Positions 19,534 through 27,900 of a stretch of 64,000 nt of DNA are shown piece after piece (the first letter of the stretch is position 1; each line of letters begins with the position of its first letter). This DNA comes from Sulfurimonas sp. (GTDB taxonomy: Bacteria > Campylobacterota > Campylobacteria > Campylobacterales > Sulfurimonadaceae), in NCBI RefSeq assembly GCF_026196735.1, contig NZ_JAPHUF010000004.1:1-64000 (forward strand), in the 5' to 3' direction. Below the pieces are notes generated by a model. The model ran no database searches, was not told the DNA's origin, and worked only from the letters and a program-made list of their open reading frames with translations. A program made the translations under genes and the position numbers.

Positions 19534-21951
19534 TTAGATTAAAATCTGATCTAACACTTCCTCTACTCTGCTAACAGGGATAATTTCCAAAGAGGCCTTA
19601 ACCTCATCTGGAATATCATCCAAATCTCTTTCATAATTTTTTATCGGTATCAAGACTTTACTCATTCCAGCTTTATGTGCAGCTATTAGCTTCTCTCTTA
19701 ATCCTCCAATTGGCAAAACATCACCGCTAAGTGAAACTTCACCTGTCATTGCAATTTCTGAACGAATTTTTTTGGAACTTAGTATTGATGATATTACACT
19801 AACCATTGCAATGCCGGCACTTGGTCCATCTTTTGGTGTTGCGCCGTCAGGAACATGTACATGTAAGTCGTAGCGTTTATAAACTTCGCTAGAATCTACT
19901 TTTGCCTTATCTTCTTTTTCTTTCAATGTAAGCGGGATATTTTTATCATCTACTTTGAGTTTATTGGTGTCTATAAGAGTCTTAACAACACTGTATGCTA
20001 TTCTTGCCGACTCTTTCATTACCTCACCGAGACTACCGGTTAGCTGCATGGTCCCTTTGCCTTTTATGCGTATGCTCTCTATCTTTAAAACATCTCCGCC
20101 TACAGCTGTCCATGCTAAACCATTTGCAACTCCGATTACCGGAACTTTTGTAGTTTTTTCTATCTCAAACACAGTTTTGTCAAAATAATCTTTTAAATTT
20201 TTAAGAGTCAATGACACTTTAGAAATTTTTGGATCTTCCAATATTTCTCGTGCTACTTTCCTTGACATGTTAGCAAGACGGCGACGAAGATTTCTTACAC
20301 CTGCTTCACGAGTATAGCTGTGTATCAACTCTTTTAATGCCGGCTTTGAAATACTTACTTCAGACTTTTTAAGTCCATGTTTTTTTAACTCTTGAGGAAT
20401 TAAATATCTTGTAGCTATCTCAAATTTTTCCTGAGGAGTATAAGAACTTATAGCAATAAACTCCATTCTATCACGCAGTGGAGCAGGAATTCTACCAACA
20501 TCGTTAGCAGTTGCAATAAATATAACTTTGGTAAGGTCAATATTGAAATTAAGATAATAGTCACGGAATTCTTTGTTTTGTTCAGGGTCCAATATCTCTA
20601 GAAGTGCAGCTGTAGGATCGCCTCTGCCTGTTTTAGCTACCTTATCTATCTCATCTAGTACAATTACAGGGTTCATCTTTTTTGCATCAATAAGCCCTTG
20701 TGTAATTCTGCCCGGCATTGCACCAACATAAGTTCTTCTATGCCCTCTTAACTCATTAACATCTTCTAAACCGCCAAGTGCAATACGAATAAGCGGACGC
20801 TTTAACGCTGTAGCAATTGAATTTGCCAGTGATGTTTTACCGACACCCGGAGGTCCTGAAAAACATAAAATTGCACCTGAGCTATCGCCGCCTTTTATTC
20901 CTCTTAGTTCCATCAACTCTTTTACGGCAAAAAATTCAGCGATACGCTCTTTTGGTTTTTCTAATGAAAAATGATCTTTATCTAATTGCTTTTCAACATC
21001 AGAAATTTTAAGTGCTCTTTTGCTCATCTCACCAAATGGAATCTCTAAAACCCAGTCCAAATATGTTTGAGTCATAGAAGCATCGGAAGAGTCCGGATGC
21101 ATACGAGAAAATCTCTCTATCTGCTTATGAATCTCTTTATAAGCTTCTTCACTCATCTTGTCTTTTTTAGCTTCTAATTTTTTCTGATACTCTTCAATCT
21201 CCTCATCTCTTGAAGTATCCGATCCTAGTTCTTTTTGAATCTGTTTTAACTGCTCTTTTAAGAAGTATTCTTTGTTTACTTTTTCTATATGTGTATGAAC
21301 TTTTGAACGAATCTCTTTTTGAAGCTTGTTCGCTTCGATTTCATCTATCAACTGCTCAATCAAGTCTAGAAATCTTTTCTCCGTATCAGCCTCTACAAAC
21401 AGACTGTAAGCCTGATCTTTTTTTAACTTAATAGTGCTGCATATTAAATCAATGATGCGATTGTGATCATGATTTTCTTCTATGGTCTTAAGTAAATCCG
21501 GCGGAAAATAGTTACTTACACCAGAAAGTGTTCTAACCTTTTCTCTTACTATTTCTAAAATAGCATCAATTTTTAAAGAGTTTACATTTGTAGCATTTAT
21601 AATATCCACATGTGCCACTAATGGATTTTCTGAAACCTTGCCAAAGGTTTTTGCACGAGCAAGACCTTGAAAAAGAACCTTAACTCTACCATCAGGCAGA
21701 GCTACTTTTCTCATGATAGAGCCAACTACACCGGCATCATAAAGCGAGTCAAAATCTCTCTGACCCTCTTTTGATGACTTTGTAGGACAGACTATCACTA
21801 ATGAGCTCTCTTCTATTGCTCTTGTTGCAGCGGCAATATTGCTCTCATCGCTTAAAAAAAGCGGTGATATCATAAAGGGGTATAAAAATAGTTCATCTTC
21901 CGCTATTACAGGTATTTCTGCCGGGAATTCAGAATAATCACTAAGCTTCAT
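19534..21951 (-). CDS. lon: ATP-dependent protease La
   Basis: 805 residues with the Lon N-terminal substrate domain (1-200), a coiled middle part, an AAA+ module (Walker A GPPGVGKTSLA, Walker B VIVLDEIDK) and the C-terminal protease domain with the catalytic serine in PKDGPSAGIAMV and lysine in EKLIAAHKAG. It degrades misfolded and regulatory proteins. Its start overlaps the end of bamD by 11 bases. In C. jejuni, as I recall, lon, bamD and fliW are also neighbours. The 3' end converges on the response regulator gene 20 bases away. Confidence 0.98.
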   Translation of the reverse strand: MKLSDYSEFPAEIPVIAEDELFLYPFMISPLFLSDESNIAAATRAIEESSLVIVCPTKSSKEGQRDFDSLYDAGVVGSIMRKVALPDGRVKVLFQGLARAKTFGKVSENPLVAHVDIINATNVNSLKIDAILEIVREKVRTLSGVSNYFPPDLLKTIEENHDHNRIIDLICSTIKLKKDQAYSLFVEADTEKRFLDLIEQLIDEIEANKLQKEIRSKVHTHIEKVNKEYFLKEQLKQIQKELGSDTSRDEEIEEYQKKLEAKKDKMSEEAYKEIHKQIERFSRMHPDSSDASMTQTYLDWVLEIPFGEMSKRALKISDVEKQLDKDHFSLEKPKERIAEFFAVKELMELRGIKGGDSSGAILCFSGPPGVGKTSLANSIATALKRPLIRIALGGLEDVNELRGHRRTYVGAMPGRITQGLIDAKKMNPVIVLDEIDKVAKTGRGDPTAALLEILDPEQNKEFRDYYLNFNIDLTKVIFIATANDVGRIPAPLRDRMEFIAISSYTPQEKFEIATRYLIPQELKKHGLKKSEVSISKPALKELIHSYTREAGVRNLRRRLANMSRKVAREILEDPKISKVSLTLKNLKDYFDKTVFEIEKTTKVPVIGVANGLAWTAVGGDVLKIESIRIKGKGTMQLTGSLGEVMKESARIAYSVVKTLIDTNKLKVDDKNIPLTLKEKEDKAKVDSSEVYKRYDLHVHVPDGATPKDGPSAGIAMVSVISSILSSKKIRSEIAMTGEVSLSGDVLPIGGLREKLIAAHKAGMSKVLIPIKNYERDLDDIPDEVKASLEIIPVSRVEEVLDQILI

Positions 21952-22840
21952 AATTTTTTTTCTCTTTTAATTTATTTATATTATCTGCAAATGGATTCAT
22001 AAAATCATACCAGTTAGATGTGTCATCTTCTTCTGTGTTAGACTCTGAGTTGAGCTCTTTGAGCTCATTTACTTCTGAAGCTTTTTTAGATTCATTAAGA
22101 GGCTCTGAATTTATTTCTTCCTCAGATATAGAGTTTCTTGAAACAACACTCTGTGTATCTGGAATCATAAAATCATACCAGCTAGATGTGCCATCGCCTT
22201 CAAACCATGCACGGTACCACGAGGCATTTGCTCTATCTATATCATCCCAAACTATCCAAGACTGTGGTTTCAATGATCTATAGTACTCAGCACTTTTAGG
22301 CTTATCGAGTCTTTCATACAAACTTACGATAGTCTCATTTAGAACTGCCTGTGCAAGATAAAGTCTTGTCATCATTGTATTTATAACTTCTATATACATC
22401 GAGTTTGGATAGTTGTTTTTAAACTTTATGCTCTCCTCTAGGGCTTCATCAATAAGAGCTTGATCGCGCCTAGGGTTTGGAAGAGCCATGTACTTTGCTT
22501 TTATCTTTAAAAATTCAGCTTCTTCTTTTTCATTTGCTGTTGCATATCTTTTTATATACTCATCCAAAAAATGCTCACTTAAAATGTACTCTTCATGATG
22601 CATATGCGCAATTGCCAAAATCATAGTAGCTTCAGGAAGCAGGGGTGAACCTATATGTTCACCTTGAAGAGAACTATAGTAATTGTCTGCTTGTTCTAAA
22701 TCACCTGCAGAAATCTGCTCAACAATCTTAGAATACCAGTACATAGCCGGTTTATTATACTCTTCAACTTCTTTTGAACAACCTGTAAATAACATTGTCA
22801 ATAGCAATGCACTTGCTATCAAATAACTTTTTAGTTTCAT
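21941..22840 (-). CDS. bamD: outer-membrane assembly lipoprotein BamD with duplicated C-terminal motif
   Basis: 299 residues. A lipoprotein signal ends at C21 (LLTMLFTGCSKE) and is followed by TPR-like helices (about 30-190; EQISAGDLEQADNYYSSL and ILAIAHMHHEEYILSEHFL). BamD helps BamA insert barrels into the outer membrane. The C-terminal 100 residues go beyond the usual core and contain two similar segments, TSSWYDFMIP and TSNWYDFMNP, 56 residues apart. The DNA of these segments (21993-22027 and 22161-22195) differs at only 3 of 35 bases, so the duplication is recent or still kept alike. The linker is acidic and rich in serine, glutamate and asparagine. Confidence 0.88.
   Translation of the reverse strand: MKLKSYLIASALLLTMLFTGCSKEVEEYNKPAMYWYSKIVEQISAGDLEQADNYYSSLQGEHIGSPLLPEATMILAIAHMHHEEYILSEHFLDEYIKRYATANEKEEAEFLKIKAKYMALPNPRRDQALIDEALEESIKFKNNYPNSMYIEVINTMMTRLYLAQAVLNETIVSLYERLDKPKSAEYYRSLKPQSWIVWDDIDRANASWYRAWFEGDGTSSWYDFMIPDTQSVVSRNSISEEEINSEPLNESKKASEVNELKELNSESNTEEDDTSNWYDFMNPFADNINKLKEKKNYEA
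21993..22195 (-). repeat. direct repeat pair inside bamD
   Basis: Two 35-base segments, 21993-22027 and 22161-22195, differ at three positions and are exactly 168 bases (56 codons) apart, so the reading frame is kept. They encode the WYDFM motifs near the BamD C-terminus. The sequence between the repeats is low-complexity acidic coding sequence. Confidence 0.8.
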
Positions 22841-22980
22841 AAAATATATTCCTACTACATAATTAATTTGATATTCTATCTAAAAGATATATAACACTTA
22901 TTAAACTAGGTACATTTTATGCTTTAGTATCTGATACAACAACTAAATTTAGTATAACTACTAAGAAAATAAGGGCTTTT

Positions 22981-23361
22981 ATGAAATTTGATATATGCGC
23001 ACCAATACTTGGCTTTGAAGATGTAAAACAAGTAACATTAGAAAAAATTGATGATATTTTTATGAAAATGCAATGTACGGACAATGAACATATTTCTTTT
23101 ACTTTGATAAATCCTTTTGTTCTTCGAGAGTATGATTTTGAACTTCCAGATAAAATAAGTAAAACTTTAGATGCAAACAAGAATTCTAATCTTCTTGTCT
23201 TAAATATTGTTCTTATACAAACGCCTATTGAAGACTCTGTTGTAAACTTTATTGGACCAATGATTTTTAACACTGATAACAACAGAGCTGTACAAATACT
23301 ATTGCCTGAATCCACAAAATACGGAGTTGCTGAGAAGATTTCTACTTTTTTAAAGAAGTAG
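22981..23361 (+). CDS. fliW: flagellar assembly factor FliW
   Basis: 126 residues. FliW binds flagellin and antagonises CsrA, coupling flagellin translation to filament assembly. Family signs are GFEDVKQVTLE near the start, ISFTLINPF, LVLNIVLIQTP and the C-terminal NFIGPMIFNTDNNRAVQILL. A TAAGGG ribosome site lies six bases before ATG, and a TATAAC box lies further up. The last 102 bases are present a second time at 24757-24861, beyond the Fic gene, so the locus was the target of an insertion or recombination. Confidence 0.93.
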   Translation: MKFDICAPILGFEDVKQVTLEKIDDIFMKMQCTDNEHISFTLINPFVLREYDFELPDKISKTLDANKNSNLLVLNIVLIQTPIEDSVVNFIGPMIFNTDNNRAVQILLPESTKYGVAEKISTFLKK

Positions 23362-23375
23362 AAACTATAACAAAA

Positions 23376-23484
23376 ATATCGCTATTCAACTCGCCAAATT
23401 TATCTTTTAAATTATTTATATTTCTTTTAAATCAATGTTATATAGGCTAATACAAAGTATTAATATATCGCCATTATACTCGCC
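23376..23484 (+). promoter_or_regulatory. repeated operator-like sites upstream of the Fic gene
   Basis: Two 20-base direct repeats, ATATCGCTATTCAACTCGCC (23376-23395) and ATATCGCCATTATACTCGCC (23465-23484), match at 17 of 20 positions. The second lies just upstream of a TATAAT box at 23497-23502. Their position suggests binding sites for a regulator, possibly the Fic protein itself through its C-terminal helix-turn-helix region. Function is inferred. Confidence 0.45.
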
Positions 23485-23496
23485 ATATAATTATGA

Positions 23497-23502
23497 TATA
23501 AT
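23497..23502 (+). promoter_or_regulatory. -10 box upstream of the Fic gene
   Basis: A perfect TATAAT, 27 bases before the preferred ATG at 23530. The ribosome site AAAAGGA lies between the two. No convincing -35 box is seen, and that space is occupied by the second operator-like repeat. Confidence 0.55.
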
Positions 23503-23529
23503 TTGTTTAAATATTACAAAAGGATGTTA

Positions 23530-24726
23530 ATGAACTTTACTCCGATAGCTCCTACAGATATAAATGGAAATATTAATTCTAGTCTTACATCTAAAGCTGA
23601 TGAACTTTTAATCCAAAGCGCTAAATTAACGGGAACACATACACCACAAATTATTCAAACTGTAAAAAACCTTTTATACACAGTCAATAGTTATTATTCC
23701 AACAAGATAGAATCACAAAGTACTCATATAATAGATATAGAAAGAGCGATGCAAAATGATTACTCTAAAGACACAAAAGAGAGAAACTTGCAAATACTTT
23801 CACTTGCTCACATAGAGGTTCAAAAAGAGTGTGAAAACTATTTTAAAAACACTCCAAATAGCACACCGTATAGCAAAGAATTCATTTTAAATATTCACAA
23901 AAGCTTTTATAGTAAAAAAGGTATGGAAGCATTTTTACATGTATCACATAATGATTTAGAAGGCATAATAGTCCCTGGAGCTATTCGTAAACAAAGTGTT
24001 AAAGTTGGAAACCATATAGCCCCAAGCTATGATAAAGTTGAAAGTTTAATGAATGAATTTGAACATCTTTATAACAAATCATTAAACTCAAGTAATGCTC
24101 TTAAACTGATTTATGCACTTTCGTCTCACCATAGACTAATGTGGATACACCCATTTTTAGATGGTAATGGTAGAACTGCCAGACTGGCGTTGGATGGGGC
24201 ATTTATAAGTATTGGCATGAGTGGCTATGGCATGTGGAATATATCGCGCGGACTTTCAAGAAATTCTCAAGAATATAAAAAATACCTCTCTCTCGCTGAT
24301 ATGCCACAACAAGGTCAGTTTGACGGTAAAGGCTCTCTCTCATCAAAAGCTTTATCGGAGTATGTGAATTTTATGCTTGATATTTCACTAGATCAGGTCT
24401 CTTTTATGAGTAAACATCTTAAACTGGATGCTCTTTCATCCAAGATTGAGTTATTTGTACAAAAAGCAGATGATGGCTTGCTAGATATAGAACCCCTGCC
24501 AAAACATAGCAATAAGATATTTCAATATTTACTGCTTAACGGCGAGTGTAAAAGAGGAAAAATCGCACAAATTATAGGAATGAAAGAGAGAACAGCCTCT
24601 AGGGTTACGGCTGAGCTATTAAAACGAAATTTTATAGAATCAGATTCAAAAGTATCTCCAATCAGATTAAAAATCGGAGCCTCCATGGCATCATTTCTTT
24701 TTCCTATGCTAGTTCCAGAAAAATAA
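23530..24726 (+). CDS. Fic-family protein with C-terminal winged-helix region
   Basis: 398 residues from ATG 23530, chosen because AAAAGGA lies 7 bases upstream. The full Fic active-site motif is present, HPFLDGNGRTAR with catalytic H207, so it should transfer AMP or another nucleotide part to target proteins. An N-terminal segment, SNKIES (residues 57-62), sits where class II Fic proteins have their inhibitory (S/T)xxxE(G/N) helix, with glutamate kept but serine as the last residue. The C-terminus (about 330-390, KRGKIAQIIGMKERTASRVTAEL) looks like a winged helix. The gene lies between two copies of the fliW 3' end, so it was probably acquired. Confidence 0.9.
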   Translation: MNFTPIAPTDINGNINSSLTSKADELLIQSAKLTGTHTPQIIQTVKNLLYTVNSYYSNKIESQSTHIIDIERAMQNDYSKDTKERNLQILSLAHIEVQKECENYFKNTPNSTPYSKEFILNIHKSFYSKKGMEAFLHVSHNDLEGIIVPGAIRKQSVKVGNHIAPSYDKVESLMNEFEHLYNKSLNSSNALKLIYALSSHHRLMWIHPFLDGNGRTARLALDGAFISIGMSGYGMWNISRGLSRNSQEYKKYLSLADMPQQGQFDGKGSLSSKALSEYVNFMLDISLDQVSFMSKHLKLDALSSKIELFVQKADDGLLDIEPLPKHSNKIFQYLLLNGECKRGKIAQIIGMKERTASRVTAELLKRNFIESDSKVSPIRLKIGASMASFLFPMLVPEK

Positions 24727-24730
24727 TATA

Positions 24731-24861
24731 GGCTCTGTAGTCAACTTATATGACCTATGATTTTTAACACCGACAACAACAGAGCTGTGCAAATACTATT
24801 GCCAGAATCCACAAAATACGGAGTTGCAGAGAAGATTTCTACTTTTTTAAATAATAAGTAA
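24731..24861 (+). pseudogene. second copy of the fliW 3' end (remnant)
   Basis: Bases 24757-24861 encode MIFNTDNNRAVQILLPESTK and the rest of the FliW C-terminus, ending STFLNNK instead of STFLKK. Up to the diverged last codons, five bases differ from fliW, all at third positions and all synonymous. Upstream, 24731-24756 still resembles fliW but has a one-base deletion and several changes, so the frame is broken. It begins directly after the Fic stop codon. No start signal is seen and it is not expected to be expressed. Confidence 0.85.
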
Positions 24862-24896
24862 TTTTTACATTTAAGAATTCACAATAAAAAATCATG

Positions 24897-24981
24897 TATA
24901 ATATAACAGAGTGATTTAACAATCTGCTACTGAGCCCTGTGTTTGTGTGCAGAAAATTTCCTTCCATCCAAGGGGTCTGTT
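24897..24981 (+). promoter_or_regulatory. promoter and leader of the large-protein/minor-pilin operon
   Basis: A TATAAT box at 24897-24902 is followed by a leader of about 70 bases that is richer in G and C than its surroundings, including a possible short hairpin closed by CTGC/GCAG, and then AAGGGG six bases before ATG 24982. I tried c-di-GMP and preQ1 riboswitch patterns by eye and saw no match. Confidence 0.45.
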
Positions 24982-27900
24982 ATGAATATTTTTACTAAAA
25001 AACTTTATTTCCCGCTGCTGTTTTTAACAATATTCTTTCCAACTTATATATTTGGTGCTGATGAATGTTCTAGTAGCGATTACAATTATTCTTTATCAGC
25101 TGCTTCTCCAACAACAACACATACTGTAGCAATGTCGGCGAATGAATCTATTAGCTACTATATACAGTCATCAGAGGCCGGAACTCTGACTATAACTACA
25201 AACAATGCTAACAATAAAATCAATTTAAATGGTTCAGAAAATAGCTGTCCAGCTGGAGTTGAATCTGGAACTACTTCTTTAGTATATACCCAATCCTTTG
25301 CTTTTGACATAAATATTGTTGTATTTGCAGATGGAGCTGCTACACATACATTAACAATTCAATTTACTCCTTTTGACTCATCTTCAGAAGGTCATCTAAC
25401 TAAATATGAAAATCCATTTTCAATTATTTATGGTGGTGCTGGAACAAATATATATGGAGATTACTCTTCTATAGCTTCTTCTGTACAATGTGTTGATAAT
25501 GGCGCTGGTGGATGTAATTATAACTATACTGGAGCACTATATAATGCTACAACAAAATATGAAAATAGCGTTGCAATTGCAACGATTCCGCTTAACTCAT
25601 CTACTGAAACTTTAAATTTACCTGTTGATATTGATGGATCAGATATTTTATATGCTGGGTTATATTGGCAAGGTAACATTACTGGTCCAGATTCTAATGA
25701 TTATGTAGTAGGAATAACTGGAAGAAATATTGTTTCACTTCTAGATTCAAGCGGTACAGTACACACTTTGACATCAGATGAACTTTGGTATCATGACTTT
25801 TGGGGAGATGGCACTGGTAGTGATGGAGGATATAGGTCTTTTTATCAAGGTTATAAAGATATAACGTCAATTGTACAAAATTCTTATGTAAAGGGAAATA
25901 TAAATTCATATACTGTTGGTAATATTAAATCAACAATAGGTTCCGATTATGGAACATACTTTTGGGCTGATGATATATATGCTTATAATGGCATTAGAAT
26001 TGGTTTTTGGGGAAATTGGAATTTAATTGTTGTTTATGAACACTCAAATGTCGGGGCATTATCTCCTCAACCAAAACCAAAAAATATTACTTTATTTCAG
26101 GGTTTTGATGCTCTTATTCCTCTTCAACAAGATAGCACTAAAAGTGTGAACCTTCCCTTAAGTGGATTCTTAACACCTTCATCAACACCAATTGAAGCAA
26201 AACTATTATTTTATGGTGCAGGGGCAGAAAAAGTACTGAATTATGATACATTTAAAATTCAAGATGGCACAACATCTAATTATATTGATCTGTCAAATGC
26301 TTTAAATCCTGTTGACAATGCTTTTAATGGCTCTGTAAGTAGTTTTGGTATTCCTATTGACCCTGCTATCAGTTACTATCCAGGTCTTGATAGTGATGAG
26401 TTTGATATATCTTTAGCTATGGTAATAAAACAGACATCAACAAGCTTAAGCTTAAGTGCTAAAAATGTAAGCGGTACAGGTGATCAAATTTTTCCTGGTC
26501 TCATAGCTTTTTCCACTGATGTATATGCACCAGAGTTTTGTTATGACTATGCTTATAAACAACAAGGCATATATTTTACTGAAGACAATAATGGAACACT
26601 AGATCCAAGAATATCTGGAGATGTTATAAGTGGTGAACCTATAGAAGTTAGTGTATTTATAAGAAACCTTGTTGATTCTGACATCGCTGTCACAGATATG
26701 TATGTCGATGTTTTAGATATCAATACAACACAAGCTACATATGTAACAAATACAACAAAACTTGCAAAAATTGGTGATTTAACTCCTACTGATTTGATTG
26801 ATGGCACCGATATTACTATAGGGACAAGTTCTATAGAGGATATTACAATTGGAACCATAGACTCTAACGAACATTTTTATATTTATTACAGTCTAGATCC
26901 TAAGGATAGTTCTATTGATATGCCAATTAATGTTCAGACAAGATATAATCTAGTTGTTGGTGGAGAAACTATCCCATATACACTAAAACTTGGTTCCGAG
27001 ATACCAATGTGTTCTTCCACTAACTTTACATATGAGCCAGAATATGGGTTATTTAATGTAGTTCATAATAGTTATTATAATTATGATACTGGAGGGGGTA
27101 ATAGGTATTATAACCTTCCAACACAAGTAACAAATAGAGAAGGTAATTTTAAGGTTATTGCGATGGACCCGGCTGATCTAAATGAACTGCAAGGGAAGTC
27201 AACTTCTGTTGCAGTTGAATTGATAGATGCCTCAGCATTTCATGACACTTATGCATCTTGCCAAGAAGAAGAAAGTTCTATTAGTGAAAAAGTACAAGTA
27301 TTTTTTGAGAACAATGCAACATCCGTTGCATTTAATCAAGCAGCACTACAAGATGCGATTAATGATGCTGTTACAAACTTAACTAGCACATCAGAGTTTT
27401 ACTCAATGGCAAGAGAAAATGTTGCTTTTAGAATCTCTTATGGTCTAACAAATGATGGTAACGATTCTCTGGTACAGCATGAATACGATTCATCAAATGA
27501 CGAGTTTAAAATACTAAACTTTACTCAACTTGTTCAAGATGTAGGAACTTGTGTACAAAGAGTAACTTACGACACAAGTCCTGTTAAAACCACAGAAAAT
27601 GTTGCCGTTGCATGTGGTAATGCTGGAACATTTATATCTAAAAAACATTACTATGCATGTTTAGAATGCCTTTATGGAATCAACACACGATTTGAGTGTT
27701 CAAGAGACAATTTTGCCATAAGACCCGAAGCATTTATGATTAAAATAAATGATCAAAACCAAACAAATCCATCTTCACAGCTTAGACTTGCTGATAGTGT
27801 ATCTGGTGTTGTTACCCCAGTAGCCACGGTTGTCGACTTGGCAGCTGGTTATGAGTATAATTTAGAAATAAACGCTACAAACCATTTAAACAACAACTCA

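Noticed and set aside
19533-19555. Hairpin GTTAGAT/ATCTAAC between the response regulator and lon
   Set aside because: The stem is short, AT-rich and overlaps the lon stop codon, with no T tract after it on either strand, so I do not call it a terminator.
24757-24861. Independent small gene with its own ATG after the Fic gene
   Set aside because: The ATG is an internal methionine codon of fliW, there is no ribosome site, and the encoded 34 residues are only the FliW C-terminus. A remnant is the simpler reading.
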